Shown here piece by piece: positions 16,024 to 25,799 of a stretch of 64,000 bases of DNA (positions are counted from its first letter, which is position 1; each line of letters starts with the position of its first letter). A program made the position numbers and the translations under genes. The stretch comes from Pyrinomonadaceae bacterium (GTDB lineage: Bacteria; Acidobacteriota; Blastocatellia; Pyrinomonadales; Pyrinomonadaceae): positions 124,001 to 188,000 of the forward strand of contig JAHCHG010000005.1 of NCBI GenBank assembly GCA_026129865.1. Reading direction: 5' to 3'. The notes under the pieces were generated by a model. The model ran no database searches. It was not told the DNA's origin and saw only the letters and a list, made by a program, of their open reading frames with translations.

Positions 16024-17070
16024 TTATTCTCCGCTTTCCTGCCGGACCAAATATGCCGAACGGTTCCAACCGTCGTGAAAAGCGCCGAGCCCAATTAAAA
16101 AGCCGAGACCGTACGAAACGTGAAGAATAAGAAAGCTGAACGATACGAAAGGAATTGCCCGGAATTCGACCGTTTTCGATAAACTCAGCGCCGCACCAAG
16201 GTTGGCAATTAGATATAGGATGAGAACTCCGGCGAATATCCATGCGGCAGCCGCAATGAAAATTCCGCTTATCGCAAGGATCATCAGGGTCAGGACAAAT
16301 GCGGGCGGAACAAACTGCCGCGGGCTCATCTGCCGCGGGTGAAGCTGAAAGACACGAACTTTCCAGTAGCCGTATTGGAAATATTGCCGCCACAGCGCTT
16401 TAAATCCGCTGCGGCTGTAGTATCGTGAACGAATCTCCGGCGATAGAAGAATTTTGCCGCCGAGCTTTCGTATCCGATAGTTATATTCATCATCCTGATT
16501 TCTAACCAGTTCTTCATTAAACGGACCCGCTTTTTCCAGGATGCGCCGCGTGTAACCCGGAAATGCGACGGAATCGACATACATCTCACGGTCATCTATG
16601 GTTCGAAACGAACTGCCGCCGACACCGAACTTCGAGCTCATTGCGGCTGCGATCGCGCGCGCCCGCAACGATTCGCCGATCGTTTCGATCGGACCGCCGA
16701 CACCGTCCACCTCGCCCGATGAAAGGAATTTGACGCATTTTGCGACGTAATCGGGAGCAATTTCGCAATGTCCGTCAACACGTACGATGATCTCGCCGGA
16801 CGAGCGTGCGATCGCACGATTCAAAGCCGCCGGAGCAACCTTATCCGGATTGGCGACGATCCGGATAGGGATCGAAGATTCGTCCCGCATTGATTCGATC
16901 ATTTCCAACGTTCGGTCATCGGACATTCCGTCGGCGATTATGACCTCCATCCGATCCCGGGGAAAATCCTGCGCAAGCACAGCACCGAGACTCCGGGAAA
17001 TAAAATCTTCCTCATTTCGCACGGGCATAATTACTGAAACGAGCGGTAATTTATCGATAATTCTGTTCAT
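16024..17070 (-). CDS. Family 2 glycosyltransferase, ExoA-like, with C-terminal membrane helices
   Basis: The start is the ATG at 17070, 7 bases after the stop of the preceding gene; the longer frame to 17193 would overlap it by over 100 bases. The GT-A fold begins LVSVIMPVRNEEDFI. VIIADGMSDDRT and VRVDGHCEI supply the nucleotide and metal site, and NQDDEYNYRIRKLGG is the ED-type acceptor loop. The last ~90 residues hold three or four membrane segments. It resembles succinoglycan ExoA-type transferases that extend a lipid-linked glycan on the cytoplasmic face. It is the last gene of the long polysaccharide operon. Sugar donor unknown. Confidence 0.85.
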   Translation of the reverse strand: MNRIIDKLPLVSVIMPVRNEEDFISRSLGAVLAQDFPRDRMEVIIADGMSDDRTLEMIESMRDESSIPIRIVANPDKVAPAALNRAIARSSGEIIVRVDGHCEIAPDYVAKCVKFLSSGEVDGVGGPIETIGESLRARAIAAAMSSKFGVGGSSFRTIDDREMYVDSVAFPGYTRRILEKAGPFNEELVRNQDDEYNYRIRKLGGKILLSPEIRSRYYSRSGFKALWRQYFQYGYWKVRVFQLHPRQMSPRQFVPPAFVLTLMILAISGIFIAAAAWIFAGVLILYLIANLGAALSLSKTVEFRAIPFVSFSFLILHVSYGLGFLIGLGAFHDGWNRSAYLVRQESGE

Positions 17071-17077
17071 CGTTTTT

Positions 17078-18448
17078 TCAAAACCCACGCGCTTTTGTGC
17101 GTTCTTCTGCAGAAAGCTCGCAAACGACAGCGCGAAATTTCCCGCGCGGCGTTCTGGGAATTTGCGAAACTTTTTCAAGGATAACCTCCACATCGCCGAG
17201 CCGTTCGCGGATTCTGTTCGACAGATCGCGTCCCGCCGAACTATTAAAATCCGGTGCGGGCACGTATTTTACGAGTATCGTTTTCAGCGTTTTTTGAATG
17301 ATCTGAGATTCAATGACCGGCATATCCTTTTTAAAAACGGGGTCCAGTCTGCCGACGATTCTGCCGTCCGGCGTAAGCAGAACATCATCGCTCCGACCTT
17401 CGATCGAGGCGATTACGGGAAGCGACCGACCGCAGGCGCACGGAGTTTTTGCAAATTTTGCCCGGTCGCCAACCCGGTAGCGGATCAGCGGCATATCCGG
17501 GTTTACCAAACCCGTGCAGATAATTTCATCGTTATCATCCGTTTCAATAATTCCCGCATCGAGCCATTGGTGAAGATTGCCTTCGCTGCATTCCGTTGCC
17601 GCCGCCGCCATTTCCGCCATTCCATAGGTTTCGCGAACGGCGCAATCAAACGCTTCCGCAATTGTCTCCCGCTGGTGATCGTAAAGAGGTTCCGCATTTG
17701 AGATCGCAACATGTAGCGTTACGTCGCGCCGCCCAAGCGCAAGCGCCGATCTCGCAAGCGTGTAGATCGCGGAAGGATAACCGAGGATGTAACGAACTCG
17801 GTACCGGCAAAGCGCGTCCAGATAACTTTTAACTGAGGTCAGAGAAAGGTGATAGCTTGAAAGATAGAGCTGGTTCATCGCCGAATTCCAAACCCAAAAC
17901 GGCGGCTTAGTTTGAGTTGCAGGAGTTACAAGCTGACCGCCGAGAATTGCCCACCGGTCGTTTTTTGTAACGCCGTACCAGTTGCGGCAGCGCGCTTCAT
18001 TTAGTGCATACCAGTGTTTTACGGTGTCGCTGCTCGCCCAGATATTCAGAGCCGTTCCGGTTGTTCCGCTGGTGTGGTCGCAAAACATTTTCTTCAGATT
18101 GCGATCGTCGGCGACCAAATTTTCCGCTTCTTTTCGAACGGAGTCTTTTTCGAGAATTTGCCAGTTTTCCAACTTGTCGCTTGATTGCAGATCGTCGCTT
18201 CTCTCGTCCCATACTTCCCGGTAATACGGGACCGATGTTCGCGCACGGCTCAGCAGTTTATCGAGCCGGTTGCCGACCCAGCGATCCCAATCTTTTCTGC
18301 CCCAGAAGTCGCGTTCCAACGCTTGTTCGACTAAGATCTGAGAATTTTTGTCATATCGCCACGAATTCAGATAATGTCCGCGAAGGCTTGCGGCAAGGTT
18401 TCGCGACCAACCCGGAAGTTTATGGTAGATCTTTAAACTTAGGCTCAT
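17078..18448 (-). CDS. CapK/PaaK-like adenylate-forming enzyme
   Basis: A 456-residue protein of the phenylacetate-CoA ligase-like superfamily found in capsule clusters (CapK). Visible motifs are the P-loop-like DHTSGTTGTALNIW, ISNAEPLYDHQRETI, the adenine-site stretch ETYGMAEMAAAATEC, and LIRYRVGDRAKF. Such enzymes activate a carboxylate with ATP; in surface-glycan loci they may attach acyl or amino-acid groups. No CoA- or carrier-protein gene lies nearby, so the acceptor is unknown. It sits between two glycosyltransferases, 28 bases after one and 7 before the other. Confidence 0.8.
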   Translation of the reverse strand: MSLSLKIYHKLPGWSRNLAASLRGHYLNSWRYDKNSQILVEQALERDFWGRKDWDRWVGNRLDKLLSRARTSVPYYREVWDERSDDLQSSDKLENWQILEKDSVRKEAENLVADDRNLKKMFCDHTSGTTGTALNIWASSDTVKHWYALNEARCRNWYGVTKNDRWAILGGQLVTPATQTKPPFWVWNSAMNQLYLSSYHLSLTSVKSYLDALCRYRVRYILGYPSAIYTLARSALALGRRDVTLHVAISNAEPLYDHQRETIAEAFDCAVRETYGMAEMAAAATECSEGNLHQWLDAGIIETDDNDEIICTGLVNPDMPLIRYRVGDRAKFAKTPCACGRSLPVIASIEGRSDDVLLTPDGRIVGRLDPVFKKDMPVIESQIIQKTLKTILVKYVPAPDFNSSAGRDLSNRIRERLGDVEVILEKVSQIPRTPRGKFRAVVCELSAEERTKARGF

Positions 18449-18476
18449 AATTAATTTGCGCGGTGCTAGATAAAGG

Positions 18477-19607
18477 TTAACTGCGCGATGCGACGGAATG
18501 CGGCGTCTTATTCAGCGGTTGCGTTGATAATCTGCGTTTGAGAGCGAGAACTTCATTAAACTTGTTTTCCCATTTCGGCTTGACGTTTTTCCAAGACGAG
18601 CGCTCGGCAAGCGTTTTTCCGTTCGATGAAAGCTGCTGAACTAACGTCGGATCTTCGAGCAGCCGGCGGACCGCGTTTGCCATTGCGGCAGCGTCGTTTC
18701 TTGGGACCAGAAGAGCGTCCGATCCATCGTTCAAAAGAAACGGAATGCCGCCGACGTCCGTGGCAATAACTGCCAAACCAAACGCGCACGCTTCAATTAT
18801 CGATACCGGCGTATTGTCTATGTTGTTCGTATTTAAATAAATGTCAGCTTGTTCAAACACATGTTTTTTCCCGTCTTCGTCGAGCCATCCGCAAAAGTCG
18901 ACGCGGTCGGTCAAGTCCATTTCAGCAGCAAGAAAGCGCATTTCACGCTCGCAGCCTTTGTCAGTTCCAGCCATTGTCAGCCGCGATGCCGGCGCAAAAT
19001 CTTTAATCAGCGAAAGCGTTCGAAGCGCCATTGCGGGGTTGTAAAGCGGATGAAAACTTCTCATCCAAACCAGGTTTGGTGCGATGTTTGAGCGCGTTTT
19101 ATGTTTATATTTTCCGGTCTCAACGACATTTGGAATCACTTCAATTTCAAATCCGAGCTGTCCGATCGCTTCGGCGAGATATTTCGACGGCGCCGTTATC
19201 GCGTCTGCGCGGCTTAGGATCCTCTTCAATCTCGCCGGGCGCTGCTTTGCCGCAAACGGAAGATTTCCGCCGTGAAGGACCATGATCAACGGAAGCTGAA
19301 GTTTCCGGCAGAGCCACCCGACGGTTTCCGCCATAAATAGGTTCAAACCGCTGTAAATGTCCAGTATGACAAGGTCGAGATCGCGTCTTTTTCTGATCAA
19401 TGTTGAAAGGATGTCAGCTAATCTCGCCGCGCGGTTTACCTTTGCGGAAACGCACGTTATCGAATACTTTTTTTCAACGGAAAAAAGACAGGCGATCTTT
19501 TCGCCCTGCGATGGCACCAATCCCGGGTTTTTGCCGAGCATGTTGCCGGCAAAACAAATCTCAAGGCAATTGGCGGATTCAGTTGTCGATAGTTCTTTTA
19601 ATTTCAA
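18477..19607 (-). CDS. Family 4-type (GT-B) glycosyltransferase
   Basis: A 376-residue GT-B protein. The N-terminal domain begins EICFAGNMLGKNPG and includes HGGNLPFA. The C-terminal domain has the family signature NTPVSIIEACAFGLAVIATDVGGIPFL with the E-x7-E-like donor-binding region. The start appears to be TTG at 19607, which keeps the first beta strand intact and overlaps the polymerase gene by 29 bases; an ATG at 19541 would remove that strand. Probably transfers a sugar from a nucleotide donor to the growing repeat unit. Confidence 0.82.
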   Translation of the reverse strand: MKLKELSTTESANCLEICFAGNMLGKNPGLVPSQGEKIACLFSVEKKYSITCVSAKVNRAARLADILSTLIRKRRDLDLVILDIYSGLNLFMAETVGWLCRKLQLPLIMVLHGGNLPFAAKQRPARLKRILSRADAITAPSKYLAEAIGQLGFEIEVIPNVVETGKYKHKTRSNIAPNLVWMRSFHPLYNPAMALRTLSLIKDFAPASRLTMAGTDKGCEREMRFLAAEMDLTDRVDFCGWLDEDGKKHVFEQADIYLNTNNIDNTPVSIIEACAFGLAVIATDVGGIPFLLNDGSDALLVPRNDAAAMANAVRRLLEDPTLVQQLSSNGKTLAERSSWKNVKPKWENKFNEVLALKRRLSTQPLNKTPHSVASRS

Positions 19608-21012
19608 CTGGTTTTTTGATCGCTTTGCTGAGCAGCATTTTTCGTTTCTTTTGACCTTCGACGATCGTGATCAGGCTGATGCCAAGCATCAAGGACGGAG
19701 CCGCCAAACGCATTCCGGTGTTGATCATGAACGCAAAGCCCCACGCGAGAAATCCGGCGGCAAACGCTTTTCCAAAACCGGTTCGCTTGTCCTTAATTGC
19801 GAAGCCAGCCATTAAAAGCACTGCAATGATCGAAAGAATACCGAAAGAGCCGTGTTCGGCTATTACCCTTGAAAATTCTGTATGCGAAGCGACAACGCGG
19901 TTGAAATATTCCGCACGAGCGATGAAAGCCTGTCCGACGCCCACGCCGAGAATCGGATTGTTTGAAAAAATCATCGCATCGGCTTCGGCGATCTCTGCGC
20001 GCCCGGTCGTTTCTATGTCCTGGAAACGCGACTGAAGCGCGCCGCCGGTAAACTCATTCATTTGCGGAAAGATCGCAACAAGAAAAAATAGTCCCAACAA
20101 ACCGACGAGGATCAAATGCTTAAATCCCTTTCCGGAATCCTTCATCTGAAACAAGATAACGGTAATGATCGCCAGTCCGGCGTTATACATGCCGCTTCGC
20201 GAAAAGGTCAGAATGCTTTGCGCCGCAAGAAAAATTATCATCAAAGCAAGTATTAATTTTTCAAACGGTCGATTTTTCAGCATCAGGAAGCTAACGGTGG
20301 CGAGAAAGACTCCGAGCCCGAGCATCGCGGAAACCTGATTCGGTCCAAAGCCGCCGCTGGTCGCATAATTCGATTCACCCGAAAATCTGATCTCCTCCAC
20401 CGAGATCGTGTGAAACAGCGTCGTTATAGCGACGCTTACAAGCGGCAGCAAGAGAAACAAAAGCATCTTTTTCAACTGGCTTTTGTCTACCGAAACGTGC
20501 GAGAAAAACCAGCAGCTTATGAAAAGCAGTGTCGGACCCGACATGTTGAAACTCAGACGATCGCGCGCATCCGCATAGTCCCGCGTTACAAAAATGTAAA
20601 TACAGGACGGGATCAGAAACAAAAAATACGCGAGCGGCAGCGCAGGAATCTTCCATTTGTTTCTGACCACCAGAGCGGTGACAAGTACGCATCCGGCGGA
20701 ATATTTTCCAAATTCCCAAAAGATCGGGGCGTTTGCCATTCGCCAGAGCAATTCTGATGCGACAAGATACGCCGCGACCGTTGCGACCTGTTCGAGCTTT
20801 TTCGATTTGCTAACCGCGAAATAGATTCCTGCAAGAAATGTGATATAAGCGTGCGCAGCCGCAATGGTTCCGCTTTGCGCCATCAGCAGTCCGATCGGCG
20901 CATGAAGAGCAAGCAGCGTTAGGGGCAGCTGATACTCTCGCACGATCTTTCTTGCAGGCTTTATCGACGGCATGAACAAAGGCTGCGCGGCTGTGTTATT
21001 TAACGGTCTCAT
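19579..21012 (-). CDS. O-antigen/exopolysaccharide polymerase-ligase family membrane protein (Wzy/WaaL-like)
   Basis: A 477-residue protein with about eleven hydrophobic helices and a large periplasmic loop. The Wzy_C signature is visible as TGRAEIAEADAMIFSNNPIL, then GVGVGQAFI and SHTEFSRVIAEHGSFG, the same blocks as in the ligase at 6028-8598. It is shorter than that protein and lacks its TPR and carbohydrate-binding tail. Within a glycan operon that also has Wzc, a Wzy role (joining repeat units in the periplasm) is likely, but sequence alone cannot separate polymerase from ligase. Confidence 0.82.
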   Translation of the reverse strand: MRPLNNTAAQPLFMPSIKPARKIVREYQLPLTLLALHAPIGLLMAQSGTIAAAHAYITFLAGIYFAVSKSKKLEQVATVAAYLVASELLWRMANAPIFWEFGKYSAGCVLVTALVVRNKWKIPALPLAYFLFLIPSCIYIFVTRDYADARDRLSFNMSGPTLLFISCWFFSHVSVDKSQLKKMLLFLLLPLVSVAITTLFHTISVEEIRFSGESNYATSGGFGPNQVSAMLGLGVFLATVSFLMLKNRPFEKLILALMIIFLAAQSILTFSRSGMYNAGLAIITVILFQMKDSGKGFKHLILVGLLGLFFLVAIFPQMNEFTGGALQSRFQDIETTGRAEIAEADAMIFSNNPILGVGVGQAFIARAEYFNRVVASHTEFSRVIAEHGSFGILSIIAVLLMAGFAIKDKRTGFGKAFAAGFLAWGFAFMINTGMRLAAPSLMLGISLITIVEGQKKRKMLLSKAIKKPVEIKRTIDN

Positions 21013-21021
21013 GGGTCAGAT

Positions 21022-22098
21022 TCAAATTCGTTGTCCGTTTAGTCTTTTATAAATTCCGGACAATTGATTTTGCAGATACTTCAAAGAGTGATTTTCGTCA
21101 ACGTAAAGCCGACCGAGGGCGCCTAAATTTTTCCGGAGTTCAGGGCTAAACATCAACTTTTCTGCGGCAGAAATTAGTTCATTGCGATCGTCGGCTTTTA
21201 TCAAAATTCCGCGGTCGTCCGCGAGCAGCTCGGGAGTTCCGCCGATTTTAGTTGCGACAACGGGAATTGAATGCGACATTGCCTCAAGGATCACGTTTGA
21301 CGTACCTTCGCGGACCGATGTCGAGATCAGAACATCGGATTTGTTGTAAATATCCGTCATATTTCCGCACGCGCCGAGAAACTGAAGCTGCTTTTGCCCG
21401 ATCCCAAGCGCGACTGCTTGATCTTCAAGCTTCGACCGCAAGCTTCCATCGCCCGCGATCATAAATCGAAGCTGAATCGACCTGTGCTTTTCCAGCAGAA
21501 CAGCCGCCAGGTCAACGAATTTGTCCGGTCTCTTTAATTCGTCGAGTCTTCCTGCAAACAGAAATGTAAGCGGTCGGTCGTTGGTCGTGCTGCCTCTCGA
21601 TTTTGGTCGATCAACTACATTTCGAACCGTCGCGATCTTTTCTTCAGAAAATCCTCTTTTTATTGCGTTTCGCGTCGCGACCGAAGAATTGGTGATCAAA
21701 AATTCCGGCAGCCTCATCTGCCATCTTCCCAAAAAGCCGTGTTCGGCGATCTCCGAACGAAGATCGCTGCGGACCGCGCCGATGCTTTTCTTCCCGAGAA
21801 TTCGTCCCGCCGCGCCGGCGTAAATATTCGTGTAAAAATGCGAACTTTGAATAATATCCGGCTGCTCTTGCTTGAGCCGCCGGATGATCGTAACGAGCCT
21901 GCGAAAACGACTCTCGTGTTTTCCGACCCAAGTTACCGGAATGTCCAGCGATTCGATCTTTGTCTGAAACGCCTCATTTTTTGTCAGGCACAGAACGCTC
22001 AGTGAAATTCCAAGTTCGCGAGCGGCTCGGAGCATAAAGAACAATTGCTTTTCTGCTCCTCCAAGCCCGAGCGTGCCGGCTAAAAAACTAACTTTCAT
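21022..22098 (-). CDS. Family 4-type (GT-B) glycosyltransferase
   Basis: The start is the ATG at 22098, just after the stop of the gene before it; the longer frame to 22221 overlaps that gene by 110 bases and adds no conserved sequence. The N-terminus MKVSFLAGTLGLGGAEKQLFF is a classic GT4 opening with the G-GGAE loop. The donor domain has LTFLFAGRLDELKRPD, QLQFLGACGNMTDIYNKSDVLIS and REGTSNVILEAMSHSIPVVA with its conserved Glu pair. Nine bases separate it from the polymerase gene downstream. Confidence 0.86.
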   Translation of the reverse strand: MKVSFLAGTLGLGGAEKQLFFMLRAARELGISLSVLCLTKNEAFQTKIESLDIPVTWVGKHESRFRRLVTIIRRLKQEQPDIIQSSHFYTNIYAGAAGRILGKKSIGAVRSDLRSEIAEHGFLGRWQMRLPEFLITNSSVATRNAIKRGFSEEKIATVRNVVDRPKSRGSTTNDRPLTFLFAGRLDELKRPDKFVDLAAVLLEKHRSIQLRFMIAGDGSLRSKLEDQAVALGIGQKQLQFLGACGNMTDIYNKSDVLISTSVREGTSNVILEAMSHSIPVVATKIGGTPELLADDRGILIKADDRNELISAAEKLMFSPELRKNLGALGRLYVDENHSLKYLQNQLSGIYKRLNGQRI

Positions 22099-22111
22099 TG
22101 ACAAAAGATAT

Positions 22112-23281
22112 TCATTGCACCGCTGATGCAAGCTCGGGTGTCTTCCATGCGTTTCGAAGGTTTTCACCGATCTCGTCGCGCCAGCTTTCGAGTGAATAAG
22201 CGCGGGCAGTTTCAATTGCAAGTGCGGACATACGTTCGTAATGTTCCGCGTTTTTTAATATTGAAACGATCGCCCGTGCGATCTCCGGCGGGTTTGAGTT
22301 TTCGATCAAAATTCCGCCGCCGCGCGAAATCAGTTGCGGCAAAACGGATACCTTTGTCGTAATGACAGGCAAGCCGCACGAAAATGCTTCTAAAACCACT
22401 TTTGGAAAACCTTCTGATTCCGTCGGAAAACAAAAAATATGTGCCCGTTTCATTAGCTTTACGACCTCGCTTTGCGCAACTCTGCCGTGAAACTTCACAC
22501 AATCCGTCAAACCCAGCCGATCGGCAATTTCTTTCAATTCATCGAGAAAGGCTCCATCGCCGACGACGTCGAGTAGCGCTTTTGGAAATGTTTCTCTGAC
22601 CGCAGGAAGACTTTCGATGATCTTTTCAGTTCCTTTTCCTTTTTCCTGCCGGCAGGCAATTATGATTCGGATTCGGTTGTCGCTCGGCAGATAGCGCGGT
22701 TGTGAATTTTCCAGTTCGCGCCTGCGCAGCGAAGTTGAAAAGATCCATTTAATATTTTGATTTTTGATCGACGGACCGCCTTCTCCGCCGCCCGTCGCCA
22801 TCATCACATTTCGACCGCCGGCAAATCGTTCCATCATCCATTTCCAAATGCGTTCCGCCATCGTTCGTTGAACCAGCCAGTTTCCGCAATGCCTTACGAA
22901 CAAAGGTTTTCTCTGAACTAACGCGAAGATCAAGCCGATCGTTCCGATGTCGCCGGGGATCGGCGCGTGAACCGCATCGGCTTGGCGAATTTCCCGCCAG
23001 ATCGTCCCGCTGTTTGCGACCAGCCACCACGGCATCAATAACTTTCTAAAAAGGTCCTTCCCGAGCGGTTCAGACAGCTTCGAAACTGCAAGGTTTTTTC
23101 CAACGATCGATGTCAATCCGGCGTATGAATCCGTTGTTTTTACCGGAACAACGATACGCGTTTCATCGAACAATTCGGAAATTGCTTCCATCTGGCGCGG
23201 GAAACCGCCGTCGGTAGCAAAACCGCTCGGCGAAGCCTCGCTGATCCGGCAAACTTTATGAGATATAACGGCTAATTTCAT
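22112..23281 (-). CDS. Family 4-type (GT-B) glycosyltransferase
   Basis: A 389-residue GT-B enzyme. Donor-site blocks are IRIIIACRQEKGKGTEKII, LLDVVGDGAFLDEL, VKFHGRVAQSEVVKLMKRAH and the signature FPTESEGFPKVVLEAFSCGLP. The N-terminal domain includes AVHAPIPGDIGTIG and RHCGNWL. Sits 13 bases upstream of the next GT4. With its neighbours it builds the repeat unit; acceptor and sugar are not predictable from sequence. Confidence 0.86.
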   Translation of the reverse strand: MKLAVISHKVCRISEASPSGFATDGGFPRQMEAISELFDETRIVVPVKTTDSYAGLTSIVGKNLAVSKLSEPLGKDLFRKLLMPWWLVANSGTIWREIRQADAVHAPIPGDIGTIGLIFALVQRKPLFVRHCGNWLVQRTMAERIWKWMMERFAGGRNVMMATGGGEGGPSIKNQNIKWIFSTSLRRRELENSQPRYLPSDNRIRIIIACRQEKGKGTEKIIESLPAVRETFPKALLDVVGDGAFLDELKEIADRLGLTDCVKFHGRVAQSEVVKLMKRAHIFCFPTESEGFPKVVLEAFSCGLPVITTKVSVLPQLISRGGGILIENSNPPEIARAIVSILKNAEHYERMSALAIETARAYSLESWRDEIGENLRNAWKTPELASAVQ

Positions 23282-23314
23282 TAGATCTTGGACGGTGTAA
23301 TTTACGATCGACTC

Positions 23315-24310
23315 TTATGCTTTCGAATGTAACGCGGCTTCAACCGCTTTATGTTGAACCCGCGCAGCGCCAAAAACTACCGCGAGTGCGCCGTGAAGCC
23401 GCCCGACCGCCTCCTGAATGTCGCCGAACCGCCGACGGCGGATGGCAGAGGTTGAAATACGCAACACTTCAAACAGCTGAAAACGCCAAAACCTGAATTT
23501 TTGCCCAAGCGACAAGGGTCCCGCAGCGTCGCGAAACACGTAGTAATAATTGACAACACATTTGTAACCGATCCGCCGACGGCTCGTTCGACCGTTCGGC
23601 GAACGAAGCTCTCTGCAATGAGCGTCGCCGCACTGCAAAAGCGTCCATTTCTTTCCCGCCCTCAGCGAAAAATGCGCATCTTCGAGCACGCCGTAATCAC
23701 GAAAAAACAGGTCAAAGCGAAGATTTCCGTCAAAAACCTGACGCCGCCAAACGGTGCATGCGGTGGTCATAAAATCGACTTTGCGAACGCCTTTGAACGG
23801 CGGCTGAAGATTGTTATTGATCGGATATCCGCATTCAAAGTCGAATCGACCCGGTTCAAATTGTCGAAGCAGCCGCAGTTTTCGGTACCATTGCCATCTT
23901 GCCGAAGTGGCTTTCGCAAAATATTGATTTGTCCGGTAACCTGTGACCCCGCCGATCCGCTGCTCTTTGTCGGAGGCGAAAACGTCGGCGATCTTTTCAA
24001 GAAAGTCAGGCGCCGGACGAACGTCATCGTCGATCAAGGCGATCAGATCGCCTGATGCGATTTCGATCCCAAAGTTTCTTTGTACCGCGGTTCCGCATTT
24101 GTGGCGCCTGTATTCAATGCGAAACGAGCAGTCCGGAATGAGCTCGTTAACAACTCTTTCCGTCGATCTATCTGTCAGCGGCGCGCCGTCGACAACGATC
24201 ATCTCAAACGGCTTAAAGGTCTGCGCCTCAAGATCTTCGATCAATCCGGCAATTTCATCCGGGCGGTGAAATGTCGGCGTTACAACGGTAATTTTTTGAA
24301 GTTTATCCAT
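23315..24310 (-). CDS. Family 2 glycosyltransferase
   Basis: A 331-residue GT-A protein: ITVVTPTFHRPDEIAGLIED at the N-terminus, MIVVDGAPLTDRS, the metal-binding LIALIDDDVRPAP, and an acceptor-side FFRDYGVLEDAHFSLRAG with the ED motif. There is no strong membrane tail. It overlaps the stop of the gene before it by 8 bases, so translation is probably coupled. Confidence 0.86.
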   Translation of the reverse strand: MDKLQKITVVTPTFHRPDEIAGLIEDLEAQTFKPFEMIVVDGAPLTDRSTERVVNELIPDCSFRIEYRRHKCGTAVQRNFGIEIASGDLIALIDDDVRPAPDFLEKIADVFASDKEQRIGGVTGYRTNQYFAKATSARWQWYRKLRLLRQFEPGRFDFECGYPINNNLQPPFKGVRKVDFMTTACTVWRRQVFDGNLRFDLFFRDYGVLEDAHFSLRAGKKWTLLQCGDAHCRELRSPNGRTSRRRIGYKCVVNYYYVFRDAAGPLSLGQKFRFWRFQLFEVLRISTSAIRRRRFGDIQEAVGRLHGALAVVFGAARVQHKAVEAALHSKA

Positions 24311-25781
24311 TCGTTCCGGTTTTTATGAAATCCAGCAAGGCATCAGCAACACGAAATGCAGAGCGCCCGTCCAGCGTATTTGCGAACATTTTTTTGATCA
24401 ATCTTTTACGTTCCGACGATGACCGGCGCGGGTCGTTCAAAGCGTCGCAGAGCATCGATCGCATTGCGCTGCGGTCTTCCGCAAGTTCGACGGCGCCGCT
24501 TTTGATGATCGGTGAGTAATGATCGAACTTGTAGTATTCAGCAAAATCGAGGTTTTCTTCCGGTAAGTTTCGTGGATTGTATGCTACGTTTATGACCGGT
24601 TTATCGAACATGCAAAGCTCAAGCGAAACTGTCGACGCAATATTAACTCCCACGTCGCAATGCCGCAGAGTGTTGACGAGCGCTGCACAGTCTTCAAAGC
24701 GCGGAGTCAGCCATTCCTTTTCCCACGCAACTTCGGGAAACAAAATATCTTTCCGCCGATTCTTTAGTTCATCGAATCGTCCCGTCAGATCCTTTGCGTA
24801 AACCCTGACAAGTAGCTGCGGTTTTGTTTCTGTTGAAATATCCGACAGCATATCGGCAATTTCTTCGACGATCTCTTCCTCGCCCGGCATATGGTTCGCC
24901 ATTCCGGTTGTGTAGAGCACAATAGGTCGATCGGGGTCGGCACCGATCGATTCGCAAAACTCGGATCTTTCTGTATAAAACGATTTCCGAAAATGAAAGT
25001 CGAACTGGGGCGAACCGGTAACAACGACCTGATCGTCGCGAACATGATCGTAGATCTCGAGCAGCTGGCATTTTAGGTCTTCGCTCCAGACGAGATAAAG
25101 ATCATATGGAAGCGTAATGCGACCCTGCGAGGTCAAATTGTCCCAGCTGAAAACAAAAGTAGCAGTCGGAATTCCGAGCCAGTTCGCAGCCTGCACCGCC
25201 TGTATCGCGTTTCGGCTGTGAACGTGCGAGCCGTTAAAGACAAGGTCGGGTTTAACTTCGTTCAGTAATTTGATGTATTCGTCCGTCGTTCGAAGAACGC
25301 GGCTTGAAAGTCGTTCGGTCTTTGACAGAATTCTGAGACCCGTTCGATTCGAAAACGGACGGCTGATGATCTTTTTAGCAGCGCGGATCGCTTTTTGTCT
25401 GAACGAAACAGCCTCGCTATCACGAAGCCGCCAACGCTGCTGCGCCGCACGCGACCAGAGCCATTTTCCATGCGCCATTTCAATTATCTCGCGCTGAAAT
25501 CTTACCGCCCAGCGTTCGTTGATCTCGCGCAGCGGATATACGTTCCCAAATTTGCGCGAAAGCATTTCGGTCATCGAAGAATTCGGTTCAACGGTTAACA
25601 GATCGACATCGCAATGTTCAGCCAGACGGTCGAGCGTTCCCGAAAAAACGAAATTTCGGATCACTTCACCGCGTGGGATCACGAAAAGGATCTTCGCCGC
25701 ATCCGACGGCAGATCGATCTTGCTTTTCGTCCAGTGCGCGGCGTCCCGCTCGAACGTCTGAAAATTTAAGATATTGTACAT
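24303..25781 (-). CDS. Predicted GT-B-fold glycosyltransferase-like protein, paralogue 1
   Basis: A 492-residue protein I cannot name. It is a clear paralogue of the next protein (25800-27281): both share a block WDN[LI]T[ST] followed by a polar residue and R, then YDxYxVWS, a short loop, TGxPQFDxxFxKxFYxxR and a later NTxRHxDVxVNxxSTVxxxxxxFDKPVIN block. The second half resembles the C-terminal domain of CDP-glycerol transferase or UDP-GlcNAc-epimerase-like GT-B proteins. Likely a cytoplasmic transferase acting on the glycan. The stop region overlaps the following GT2 by 8 bases. Confidence 0.7.
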   Translation of the reverse strand: MYNILNFQTFERDAAHWTKSKIDLPSDAAKILFVIPRGEVIRNFVFSGTLDRLAEHCDVDLLTVEPNSSMTEMLSRKFGNVYPLREINERWAVRFQREIIEMAHGKWLWSRAAQQRWRLRDSEAVSFRQKAIRAAKKIISRPFSNRTGLRILSKTERLSSRVLRTTDEYIKLLNEVKPDLVFNGSHVHSRNAIQAVQAANWLGIPTATFVFSWDNLTSQGRITLPYDLYLVWSEDLKCQLLEIYDHVRDDQVVVTGSPQFDFHFRKSFYTERSEFCESIGADPDRPIVLYTTGMANHMPGEEEIVEEIADMLSDISTETKPQLLVRVYAKDLTGRFDELKNRRKDILFPEVAWEKEWLTPRFEDCAALVNTLRHCDVGVNIASTVSLELCMFDKPVINVAYNPRNLPEENLDFAEYYKFDHYSPIIKSGAVELAEDRSAMRSMLCDALNDPRRSSSERKRLIKKMFANTLDGRSAFRVADALLDFIKTGTNG

Positions 25782-25799
25782 TTTCGCCAGATCTTTTTA

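Noticed and set aside
16787..17701. A 304-codon plus-strand open frame
   Set aside because: It lies antisense to the GT2 and CapK-like genes, is Ser/Arg-rich in a way typical of reverse-strand shadows, and shows no domain.
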